The notes under the pieces were generated by a model. The model ran no database searches and had not been told where the DNA came from. It saw only the letters and a program-made list of their open reading frames with translations. Of a DNA stretch of 64,000 nt, positions 37,019 to 46,299 are shown piece by piece (position 1 is the stretch's first letter; the number at the start of each line of letters is the position of its first letter). The DNA comes from CAXMQZ01 sp963719055 (GTDB lineage: Bacteria; Acidobacteriota; Thermoanaerobaculia; Multivoradales; JAHEKO01): contig CAVRAU010000012.1 of NCBI GenBank assembly GCA_963719055.1, positions 1 to 64,000 of the forward strand. The letters run 5' to 3'. Both the position numbers and the translations under genes were made by a program.

Positions 37019-37915
37019 ATGAGTGTGCAGAGTTTTCAGGAATTGACCCTTCGGCTGGCGGAGTTCTGGTCCGCTCGCGGCTGTGTGATTCAACAGCCCT
37101 ACGACTTGGAGGTGGGTGCCGGAACCATGCATCCGGATACCTTTCTGCGGGTCCTGGGGCCCGAGCCGTGGAGGGTGGCGTATGTCCAGCCGTCCCGTCG
37201 GCCGGCAGATGCTCGGTACGGTGAGAACCCTTTCCGCCTGGGCAAGCACTATCAGATGCAGGTGATCTTGAAACCTTCCCCAAGCGAGATCCAACAACTC
37301 TACGTCGAGAGTCTAGAGGCTCTGGGCATCGATCTGAAGGTCCACGATCTGCGTTTTGAAGAGGACAATTGGGAGGCCCCGACCCTGGGTGCCTGGGGAG
37401 TCGGATGGCAGGTCATGCTGGATGGGATGGAGATCACTCAATTCACCTATTTTCAGCAGTCGGGTGGCCTGGATCTCGAGCCCATCAGCGCGGAGATTAC
37501 CTACGGCCTGGAGCGCATCACCATGTTCCTCGGTCTCTCGCGGAGCGTCTACAACATCGACTGGGTTCGGGCAGGGCTCGACTACGGGCAGGTGAGGCAC
37601 CAGGACGAGGTCGAGTTCTCCAAGTACTACTTCGAGATCGCGGATGTGGACTTCCTGCGCCAGCGGTTCGATGGCCACGAGAAGGAAGCCGCGCGCTGTC
37701 TCGAAGCCGAGCTCGTCCTGCCCGCTTACGAGTCGGCCCTCAAATGCTCCCATCTCTTCAACGTTCTCGACTCCCGGGGAGCCGTTTCGGTCACCGAGAG
37801 AGTGGCCTTGATCAAGCGAGTTCGGAATCTGGCGGTGGCCTGCGCTCATGCCTATGTGGCCCGCCGGGAACAACTGGGCTTTCCGCTTTTGGCGAAGGGC
37901 GCCGATCATGGGTGA
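37019..37915 (+). CDS. glyQ: Glycyl-tRNA synthetase alpha subunit
   Basis: Catalytic subunit of the heterotetrameric bacterial glycyl-tRNA synthetase. 298 residues. MSVQSFQELTLRLAEFW, GAGTMHPDTFLRVLGPEPW, YVQPSRRPADARYGENP and EISAEITYGLER-type stretch (ISAEITYGLERITMFLG) are class II signatures of GlyQ. Its stop overlaps the glyS start by 8 nt, indicating translational coupling and 1:1 production of the two subunits. Confidence 0.97.
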   Translation: MSVQSFQELTLRLAEFWSARGCVIQQPYDLEVGAGTMHPDTFLRVLGPEPWRVAYVQPSRRPADARYGENPFRLGKHYQMQVILKPSPSEIQQLYVESLEALGIDLKVHDLRFEEDNWEAPTLGAWGVGWQVMLDGMEITQFTYFQQSGGLDLEPISAEITYGLERITMFLGLSRSVYNIDWVRAGLDYGQVRHQDEVEFSKYYFEIADVDFLRQRFDGHEKEAARCLEAELVLPAYESALKCSHLFNVLDSRGAVSVTERVALIKRVRNLAVACAHAYVARREQLGFPLLAKGADHG

Positions 37916-40011
37916 GTTCTTTCTGGAGGTTCGGTGCGAGGAGATCCCGGCGCGGATGCTGCAGCCAGCCATTCGGGAGGCCGGAGCCCGTTTGTTCGAG
38001 GAGCTTCTGGCCAAGGGACTGACACCGAAGGAGGTGCAGACCGGATTCACTCCACGTCGACTGGTGCTGACCCTCAAAGGGGTCCCTGAGCGCCAGCCGG
38101 ACCGCGAAGAGGAGAGCATCGGTCCGCCGGCGAGCGTGGCCTTCGACGACGACGGCCAGCCGACCGCCGCGGCCCACGGCTTTGCCAAGAAATGTGGTGT
38201 CGAGCCTGCGGATCTGCGAGTGGTGACGACTCCCAAGGGAGACTACGTCGGCACCACGATCAGAACGGCAGGTCGATCCGTGACGGCGGTGCTGGCAGAG
38301 GTGGTGCCGAAAGTCTTGACGGATCTGTCCTGGGCCAAGTCGATGCGCTGGGGCGAGGGTGAAGGACCCTGGGTGAGGCCGGTGCATGGAGTCGTCGCTC
38401 TCTACGACGGCGAGGTCGTTGCGTTCGACCTGTTCGGGGTGTCCTCGGGTAACTCGACCCTCGGTCATCCGATACATTCACCCAAGGCCTTTGCGGTCAG
38501 GAACGGCGCGGACTATCGGCGCAAGATGGCGCGTCGAGACATCGAGGTCCGATTCGACGAACGTCTCAGACGACTGACAGAGGGCATGCAGGCGGCCGCC
38601 GCCGATCTGCAGGGCGAGCTGGTTCCCGACCCCGAGTTGCTGGACAAATTGGCGGCGATCTGCGGGATTCCGGGAATCATTCAGGGCGCCTTCGATGCCA
38701 AATATCTGGCCCTTCCTCGGGAGGTCCTGTCGGCGAGCCTGCGAGATCATCAAAGTGCGTTGACCGTCGAATCCGGTGGCGAGCTGTTGCCATGCTTTCT
38801 GACCGTCATGGACCGGGCCGACGACCCCGAGGGCCGCGTCCAATCCGGCAATGAGTGGGTGGTCGAAGCTCGTCTGGATGATGCCCGTTTCTTTTATGGC
38901 GAGGATCGAAAGACCTCCTTGGCCGATCGACGAGGGGATCTGGAACATCTCGTCTTTCACGTCAAGCTCGGAACCTACGCTGAGAAGACCGAGCGCATGG
39001 TCAAGTTGACCCGGGCGCTCTGCGAGGTCCTCGGTTGGGACGCGGAGCTGGAAGATGCCCTCGACGCGGCCGGGCTGCTCAAAGTCGATCTGACCACCGA
39101 GATGGTCAAGGAATTCACCTCGCTGCAGGGGATCATGGGCGGCGTCTATGCGCGTGAGGATGGCAAGCCTGAATCTGTCTGGCGAGCCATCTACGATCAG
39201 TATCTACCTGTCAGCACCGAAGATCCCATCCCCCGAACCCGAGCGGGCGTGGCCACGGCGATCGCGGATCGCGTGGATACCCTGGTCGGGATGTTCGGAT
39301 TGGGTCTGGTGCCCAGCGGCAGTCGTGACCCGTTTGGCCTGCGGCGCGCCGCGCAGGGACTGGTGAGGATCGTTCTCGAGGCCGATCTGCCCCTCGATCT
39401 CGATCTGGTAGCGGCCTTGGCAGCGCGCCTCTACGGTGAACGAATCGAGAAGCGGGGAGAGGAGATCCTGACCGCTCTCAGACCGTTCTTGCACGATCGC
39501 GTGCGGCATCTTCTCGGCCTCCAGGGCTACGCCTACGACACCATCGAAGCCGCTCTGGGAGCTGGGAGCAGCAATCTCCCCGATCTTGTTCGCCCGCGTC
39601 GATGCGGTCCATCGTGTGCGTGAGGAGCCGGCATTTCTCTCGGTGGCGCTGGCCGCCAAGCGGATCGCCAATATCGTCAAGGACTCGCCTGAGTTCGAGG
39701 TCACTACGGACCTTCTTCGTGAAGAGGCGGAGCGGGATCTGCATCAGGCGGCCGTCAGTCACCGGACTGTGGTGCGCGAAGCCGAGGCAGCAGCGGAGTA
39801 CGAGCGCTGTCTGCGGCAGATCGGTGATCTGGCCGAGGTCCTGGACCGGTTCTTTGTCGAGGTCCTGGTCATGGACGAAAATCCCGAACTGAGACAGAAT
39901 CGGATCGGACTTCTGCAGTCGATTCAGAGAATGATTTCGAGGACAGCCCGTCTGACCGAGGTCGTGGTCGACAAGAGCGAGCACCGCGAACGAACGGCGA
40001 CCGGGCAATAG
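37908..40011 (+). CDS. glyS: Glycyl-tRNA synthetase beta subunit (3' frameshift)
   Basis: tRNA-binding subunit partnering GlyQ. MGEFFLEVRCEEIPARML is the standard start. The B3/B4-like, HD-like (HLVFHVKLGTYAEKTERM) and DALR anticodon-binding regions are present, with GLVPSGSRDPFGLRRAAQG as clear marker. An extra G near 39588 shifts the frame; LFARVDAVHRVREEPAFLSV and MDENPELRQNRIGLL then continue to the stop at 40011, giving ~700 residues, the normal length. Essential gene, so the shift is almost surely a sequence error. Confidence 0.95.
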
Positions 40012-40120
40012 GCACAAAGCAAGAGAACAAGAGCGAAGAGATCCAGCGCCGGTGCTGGGGATTTGGCGGCAAGCTGTCGCCGATTCTCAAGCGATCGACA
40101 GCGCTCTGAGAAAGGGAAAC

Positions 40121-42815
40121 ATGAGCAAAAAATACGTCTATTTCTTCGGTGGAGGGAGTGCTGAAGGCAAAGGGGATCAGAAAGAGCTCCTTGGGGGCAA
40201 GGGTGCCGGACTGGCGGAGATGAGCGGTCTGGGCCTGCCGGTGCCGCCAGGATTTACCCTGACCACGGAGGCTTGCATCGAATATCACGCTGCCGGGCGC
40301 TCGTTGCCCCTCGGTCTCGAGGACCAGTTCGCCGAGCAGCTGGCGAAGCTGGAAGAGCTACAGGGACGGAAGTTCGGGGACCCGGAGGATCCTCTTCTTC
40401 TGTCGGTGCGGTCAGGGGGGCCGGTCTCCATGCCGGGCATGATGGATACGGTGCTGAATCTGGGGCTGAATGACGACATCGTTGCGGCTCAGATCGCCAA
40501 AGGGATCGACCCTCGATTCATTCGCGACTGCTATCGGCGTCTGTTGACCATGTACGGTGATGTGGTTCTGGGAGTGCCCCATGCCCGTTTCGAGCAGGTA
40601 CTGGCCAGGACCCGAGAGGCGGAAGGTGTGGCCACGGACTATGAGATCTCGGCCGACGGTCTGGCGCAGGTCATCACTGCTTTCGAAGAGGTCATCGCCG
40701 ACCAGGGCAAACCCTTTCCGTTGGATCCACTGGAGCAGTTGTGGGGTGGCGCCAAAGCCGTCTTCGACAGTTGGAACGTGCAACGGGCTCGCGACTATCG
40801 TCGGCTGCACGGGCTGCCGGAAGACTCGGGGACTGGCGTCAATGTGCAGACGATGGTCTTCGGCAATCGAGGGACCGATTGTGCGACAGGCGTGGCCTTC
40901 ACCCGCGATCCTGCTAGCGGCGAGGACAAGATCTACGGTGAGTTCCTGATCAACGCGCAGGGCGAAGATGTGGTGGCCGGAATCCGGACTCCCCTCGCCA
41001 TCGGTGCCGAGGAGGGGGGCCTCCGAGAGGAGTTCCCCGAGGCGTACGACAGTCTGGTGGAAGTCTGCAAGACTCTCGAGAATCATCGGCGTGACATGCA
41101 AGACGTGGAATTCACCATCGAGCATCGGCAGCTCTACATGCTGCAAACCCGTGACGGAAAACGGACCGGTGCTGCGGCCGTCCGCATCGCAGTCGAGATG
41201 GAAGAACAGGGTTTCTTCGATCAGACAGAGGCGCTGCGTCGAGTCGATCCCAACCAATTGGTGCAGTTGCTGGCCCCGGTCTTCGATCCCGAGGACAAGG
41301 ACAAGGCCATCGCGGCTGGGGAGCTCCTGGCTCGCGGTCTGGCTGCCGGGCCGGGTGCAGCGGCGGGCCGAATCGCTCTGACTGCCGACCGGGCCGCAGA
41401 GATGGCGCAATCCGGGGCGGTGCTGCTGGTGCGAGACGAGACCTCACCCGAGGATATCGTCGGCATGCACGCCTCGGTGGGCATCTTGACCTCTCGCGGT
41501 GGCATGACCTCACACGCCGCCGTGGTGGCGCGTGGCCTCGGAAAGCCCTGTATCGTGGGTGCGAGCGCCCTGGCGGTGGATGAGGAGAAAGGCGAGCTGC
41601 GAGTGGAGGGGCGTGTCTTCAAAGAGGGAGACCGCCTTTCCATCGACGGCACGACCGGCGAGGTCCTGGCCGGCGAGTTGGCCTCCAAGCCCTCGGAGGT
41701 GCTGCAGGTGCTGCTGCACGGCAAGGAGGCTGAAACGCCGACAGTGCATGCGTTCACGGAGCTGCTGAGCTGGTCCGATAAGGCTCGCACGATGAAGATC
41801 CGCGCCAATGCCGACACCCCGAACGATGCCCGAGTGGCCCGAGCCCTGGGCGCTGAAGGCATCGGTCTGTGCCGGACCGAGCACATGTTCTTCGAGGAAG
41901 ATCGGTTGCCCTGGGTCCGTCAGGTGATTCTGGCGCGCAGCGACGCCGAGCGTGACGAGGCGCTGGCGCACCTCTTGCCCGTTCAGCAGAATGACTTCGA
42001 GGGCATCTTCGAAGCCATGGATGGTCTGCCGGTGACTGTGCGGCTGCTCGATCCGCCCCTGCACGAGTTTCTACCGCGGGAAGAAAAGGCGGTCGCGCAG
42101 CTGGCCGAGCAGATGGATCTGCAGATTGCGGAGATCGAAGAGAAGGTCGAGTCCCTGGCCGAGTTCAATCCCATGCTCGGGCACCGGGGTTGCCGACTTG
42201 GGTCTGACGTATCCCGAGATCTACATCATGCAGGTGGAAGCCATCGTGCGCGCGGCGCATGGGCTGCAGCAAAAGGGACTGGATCCTCGGCCCGAGATCA
42301 TGGTGCCGCTGGTGGGGCACGAGGGAGAGATGATCCGTCTGCGCACCATGATCACCGAGACCATCGCCAAGGTCGAGGCGGCGACCGGTGTCGAGATGGC
42401 CATCCCTGTAGGCACGATGATCGAGGTGCCGAGAGCTGCCCTGGTGGCCGACAGGATCGCTGAGCACGCTGATTTCTTCTCCTTTGGCACCAATGATCTG
42501 ACCCAGATGGCCTTTGGTTACTCGCGCGACGATGCCGGTCGATTCCTGCCCCACTACGTGGAGTCGGGCATCTTGCCCGTCGATCCATTCGAGCGTCTCG
42601 ACGTCGATGGCGTCGGTCAGCTGGTGTCTCTGGCCTGTGACCGGGGTCGACAGACCAAGAGCGACCTGAAAATCGGGATCTGTGGCGAACATGGGGGCGA
42701 TCCGAGCTCCATCATGTTCTTTGCCACCTGCGACCTGAACTACGTGTCTTGCTCCCCGTATCGTGTGCCGATTGCCCGCCATGCCGCGGCGAGGGCGGCG
42801 CTCGAGGACGCTTGA
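40121..42815 (+). CDS. ppdK: Pyruvate phosphate dikinase (one frameshift)
   Basis: Interconverts pyruvate, ATP and phosphate with PEP, AMP and pyrophosphate. About 897 residues, normal length. MSKKYVYFFGGGSAEGKGD, LLGGKGAGLAEM and SVRSGGPVSMPGMMDTVLNL mark the ATP-grasp domain; ILTSRGGMTSHAAVVARG carries the phosphohistidine; LCRTEHMFFE, ADFFSFGTNDLTQMAFGYSR and GICGEHGGDP (catalytic Cys) belong to the PEP/pyruvate domain. An extra G near 42200 breaks the frame inside HRGCRLGLTYPEIY. ATG 40121 follows GAGAAAGGG. Upstream of the gap genes, it fits reversible glycolysis/gluconeogenesis. Confidence 0.96.
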
Positions 42816-42897
42816 GTGACAATGCTGTGACGTTCCGATCGGGACCTGGATGAGAATCGATGGTATCGCCCGACTCTGTGGTAGAAAGTTTCTAGGA

Positions 42898-42922
42898 GCG
42901 CAGCTGACGCTGCGTCTATTTT
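42898..42922 (+). terminator. Hairpin with T-rich tail between ppdK and gap1
   Basis: CGCAGC, loop TGAC, GCTGCG, directly followed by TCTATTTT. It could end ppdK transcription or attenuate transcription into the gap genes. The stem is only 6 bp (7 with a G-T pair), so the call is tentative. GTGGTAGAAAG just upstream could be a -10 region for gap1. Confidence 0.4.
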
Positions 42923-42938
42923 GATTCGGAGGTGAACC

Positions 42939-43963
42939 TTGGCATCGTTGAAAGTGGGCCTGGCAGGCTTCGGCCGCATCGGCCGCAATCTATTCCGTAT
43001 TCTCTACAAGCGCGACGACATTCAGATCGCCGCGATCAGCGATATCGCGGATCATGGCGCTCTCGAGTACCTGATCCGCTTCGATACGATCTTCGGCCCG
43101 TTTCCGGAGGAGCTGAGCATCAAGGAAGGGAATCTGTACGTCCACGGTCGCCAGATTCCCATGTATTCCGGTCGGCAACCCGGGGACGTACCCTGGGGGG
43201 ATCTGGGAGTCGATGTGGTCGTCGAAGCCACGGGAAAGAATCGTACCCGCGAGGAGCTGCAGGGCCATCTGGATGCAGGGGCGAAGTGGGTGGTTCTGTG
43301 TGCTCCACCCAAAGATCCGCCGGATGCCACGGTGGTCATCGGAGTCAACGACCATGACTTGACGCCGGAGGATCGGATTGTCTCCAATTCTTCCTGCACG
43401 GCTCACTGCGCGGCTCCGATCATCAAGATCTTGCACGACGCTTTTGGCATCGAGAGGGCATTCCTGAGCACGGTGCATGCCTACACCAACCAGCAGCGTC
43501 TGGCGGATGTGCCTTCCAAGGATCCTCGGCGGGGCCGGGCCGCGGCCGAGAACATCATTCCGCAGGAGACCGAAGTCCGCCAACATGGTCATGAAGCTCC
43601 TGCCGGAACTGACGGGGCGGATCTCGGGTGAGGCGATGAACGTGCCGGTGCCCAACGGCTCCTGTATCGATCTGGTCTGCTGGCATCGAGAAGCCGGTGA
43701 CGATCACGGCCATCAACGAGGTGGTCCGCACCGCTGTCTCATCCAACTGGCAGGGGATCGTCCACTACGAAGACGATCCGATCGTCTCCAGCGACATCAT
43801 TCGCAGTCCCTACTCCAGTACTTTCGACTCCCTGGCGACCATGGTGCTGGGTGACCGAGTGTCCAAGACCATCGCCTGGTACGACAACGGTTGGGGTTAT
43901 GCCCACCGGGTGGTCGATCTCATGCGCCGGTTCAAGGCGCTCGAGGAAAAGGAGGCCGCCTGA
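42939..43963 (+). CDS. gap: Divergent glyceraldehyde-3-phosphate dehydrogenase paralogue (frameshifted)
   Basis: NAD-type GAPDH fold: KVGLAGFGRIGRNLFRI at the nucleotide site, catalytic Cys153 in SNSSCTAHCAAP and His in FLSTVHAYTNQQRLAD. It departs from its tandem copy: the active-site SCTTN is SCTAH, and the conserved YDNEWGY is YDNGWGY; the loop after the Rossmann fold (DIADHGALEYLIRFD) also differs. It may have another cofactor preference, substrate or direction. Extra bases near 43570 (G) and 43690 (C) split the frame; the pieces restore ~341 residues. The start is TTG 42939 behind GGAGGTG. Its TGA overlaps the ATG of the next gene, so both are coupled. Confidence 0.88.
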
Positions 43964-44970
43964 TGGCCATACGGATCGGTATCAACGGTTTTGGTCGGAT
44001 CGGTCGTAGCGTTTTTCGCATCCTCACCGATCGCGACGACATCCAGGTCGTGGCGGTCAACGACCTCTTCGAAAACGAGCAACTGGCCTACCTGCTCAAA
44101 TACGACACCGTCATGGGGGTCTTGCACAAGGATGTCTCGGTGGAGGGGGATTCCATGTACGTCGATGGCCAGGAGGTGGCCATGATCGATGAGACGGATC
44201 CGGCCAAGCTCCCTTGGAAGGACCTCGACGTCGACATCGTGATCGAGGCCACAGGGGTTTTCCGCAACCGGGAGGCGCTGGAGAAGCATCTGGAAGCCGG
44301 TGCCAAGAAAGTCATTCTGACGGTGCCGCCGAAGGACGAGATCGATGCCACCATCGTGCTGGGAGTCAATGACGAGGATCTCAAACCCGAGCACCGGATC
44401 GTTTCCAATGCTTCTTGCACCACCAATTGTCTGGCTCCGCTCGTCAAGATCCTGGATGACGCGTTTGGTCTCGAGGAAGGCTTTCTGACTACGGTTCACG
44501 CCTACACGAATGATCAGAGACTGGCAGATGTGCCGCACAAGGATCGGCGGCGCAGCCGGGCGGCGGCGGAGAACATCATCCCCACGACCACGGGTGCGGC
44601 GCGGGCCGTGGGCAAGGTGCTGCCGAACATGGCGGGCAAGTTGGACGGTATGGCCATGCGGGTCCCCGTACCCGATGGCTCCATCGTCGATCTGGTGTGT
44701 CGACTGGCCAAGAAACCCAGCCGCGAAGAGGTGAATCTGGCGGTCAAGCAGGCTGCTGAAGGCCCCCTGGCCAAGGTCGTGGAGTACAGCGAAGTGGCCC
44801 TGGTTTCGAGTGACATCATCGGCAATCCCCACTCTTCCATCTTCGACGCTTTGTCGACGATCACCGAGAGCGATGGGTTTGTGCGGGTGGTGGCGTGGTA
44901 CGACAACGAATGGGGCTATTCGAATCGGGTTGTCGATCTGATCGATCGTTTGGTGGAGGTCAGCGGATAG
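43963..44970 (+). CDS. gap: Glyceraldehyde-3-phosphate dehydrogenase, canonical
   Basis: Oxidises glyceraldehyde-3-phosphate to 1,3-bisphosphoglycerate with NAD+. 335 residues, complete. Canonical residues throughout: INGFGRIGRSVFR, SNASCTTNCLAPLVKILDDA, TVHAYTNDQRLADVPHKD, RRSRAAAENIIPTTTGAAR and WYDNEWGYSNRVVDL. It begins inside the stop codon of the upstream paralogue (TGATG overlap) and ends 9 nt before glgC, so gap-gap-glgC is probably one transcript. Confidence 0.97.
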   Translation: MAIRIGINGFGRIGRSVFRILTDRDDIQVVAVNDLFENEQLAYLLKYDTVMGVLHKDVSVEGDSMYVDGQEVAMIDETDPAKLPWKDLDVDIVIEATGVFRNREALEKHLEAGAKKVILTVPPKDEIDATIVLGVNDEDLKPEHRIVSNASCTTNCLAPLVKILDDAFGLEEGFLTTVHAYTNDQRLADVPHKDRRRSRAAAENIIPTTTGAARAVGKVLPNMAGKLDGMAMRVPVPDGSIVDLVCRLAKKPSREEVNLAVKQAAEGPLAKVVEYSEVALVSSDIIGNPHSSIFDALSTITESDGFVRVVAWYDNEWGYSNRVVDLIDRLVEVSG

Positions 44971-44979
44971 ACTAGGACC

Positions 44980-46248
44980 ATGATGCGCAATATCGTCACT
45001 GCGATTCTCGGAGGAGGCCAGGGAGCTCGGCTCTACCCCCTGACCCGCTATCGCGCCAAGCCGGCGGTGCCGGTGGCAGGCAAGTTCCGGCTGATCGACA
45101 TCCCGATCAGCAACAGTCTGCACGCCCGGATCGAGAAGATCTATGTTCTGACCCAATTCAACAGCGCCAGTCTGCATCGGCACATCTCCCAGACCTATCG
45201 CTTCGATGTGTTCAGCCGGGGGTTCGTCAACATCCTGGCGGCGGAGCAGAGTGTGCGCAATCGGGATTGGTATCAGGGCACCGCTGACGCTGTGCGCCAG
45301 AACCTACCGCGGCTGATTCACAATCGGCCCTCGGAGGTGCTGGTACTTTCGGGAGATCAGCTCTATCGCATGGACCTGCGGGCATTCGTAGGTTGGCACC
45401 GCGACAACCAGGCCGATGTGACCGTGGCCGTCTCAGCCGTCCCCCGGGAGGAAGCGAGCGCCTTCGGTGTGATGAAGATTGACGACACCGGCCGTATCGT
45501 CGATTTCATCGAGAAGCCCGAGGATCCCGAGCTGTTGGCGGATCTGGTGGTGCCCCGAGCCACCCTGGAGCGACTCGGCTTTCCTGCCAAGGACGGGCTT
45601 TGTCTGGCAAGCATGGGTATCTACACCTTTGGGCCCCAGGTCCTGAGCGATCTACTGGAGGGCTCCTCGGGGACCGATTTCGGTCGCGAGATCATCCCTA
45701 CCGCAGTGCAGAATCTGCGGGTCTTTGCCTTTGGCTACCCGGGCTACTGGCGTGACATCGGGACTATCTCGGCCTTTCACGAAGCCAATCTGGAGCTGAC
45801 CCAGCCGGTTCCGCCACTGGATCTGTTCAGCCCGGAGACGCCGTTCTATACCCATCCCAGATTCCTGCCCGGCACGAAGATCGACGACTGCTCGGTGCAG
45901 CAGTCTCTGGTCAGCGAGGGCTGTGTCCTATCGGGGGCGCGGATCAGTCAGTCGGTGATCGGGATCCGATCGGTGGTGCGCGCCGGCAGCGTCATCGAGC
46001 GCAGCATCGTCATGGGCGCCAATAGCTACGAGTGGGGCCCGGGAGACGATGATCGACCGCCGATCGGTATCGGTCTGCAGTGCACCATTCGCAACGCGAT
46101 ACTCGACCTCGACACCCGTATCGGGGACGGTGTGCAGTTGATCAATGCCGACGGGGTCCAAGAGGCCGATGCCGAAAACTACGCCATTCGTGACGGTGTG
46201 ATCGTGGTACCGCGAGGGGCCCATATTCCCGCGGGTACGATCGTCTAG
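44980..46248 (+). CDS. glgC: Glucose-1-phosphate adenylyltransferase (ADP-glucose synthase)
   Basis: Makes ADP-glucose for glycogen synthesis. 422 residues, complete. Nucleotidyltransferase domain with AILGGGQGARLYPLT, AKPAVPVAGKFRLIDIPISN, WYQGTADAVRQNL and LSGDQLYRMD; C-terminal left-handed beta-helix (VSEGCVLSGARISQSVIG, SIVMGANSYE) as in cyanobacterial and plant enzymes. The arrangement suggests allosteric control by glycolytic intermediates, as usual in the family. Two adjacent ATG codons start it (44980, 44983). glgA is not in the window. Confidence 0.95.
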   Translation: MMRNIVTAILGGGQGARLYPLTRYRAKPAVPVAGKFRLIDIPISNSLHARIEKIYVLTQFNSASLHRHISQTYRFDVFSRGFVNILAAEQSVRNRDWYQGTADAVRQNLPRLIHNRPSEVLVLSGDQLYRMDLRAFVGWHRDNQADVTVAVSAVPREEASAFGVMKIDDTGRIVDFIEKPEDPELLADLVVPRATLERLGFPAKDGLCLASMGIYTFGPQVLSDLLEGSSGTDFGREIIPTAVQNLRVFAFGYPGYWRDIGTISAFHEANLELTQPVPPLDLFSPETPFYTHPRFLPGTKIDDCSVQQSLVSEGCVLSGARISQSVIGIRSVVRAGSVIERSIVMGANSYEWGPGDDDRPPIGIGLQCTIRNAILDLDTRIGDGVQLINADGVQEADAENYAIRDGVIVVPRGAHIPAGTIV

Positions 46249-46273
46249 GAGCAGGTCAGACCTTAAACTAGAA

Positions 46274-46293
46274 GCGTCGATTCCTATCGACGC
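46274..46293 (+). promoter_or_regulatory. Perfect hairpin/palindrome in the leader of the GH13 gene
   Basis: GCGTCGAT-TCCT-ATCGACGC, 8-bp arms and a 4-nt loop, ending 6 nt before ATG 46300. TTAAACTAG just upstream (46263-46271) could be the -10 region. Because it occupies the place of the ribosome binding site it may be an operator or an RNA element controlling translation. Confidence 0.45.
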
Positions 46294-46299
46294 CAAGTC

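Noticed and set aside
36395..37297. Long minus-strand open frames opposite recO and glyQ
   Set aside because: They are codon-aligned shadows of two clearly recognised genes.
42939..43963. gap1 as a decaying pseudogene
   Set aside because: Only two single extra bases interrupt it, the same kind of error as in essential genes, and catalytic Cys and His are kept.
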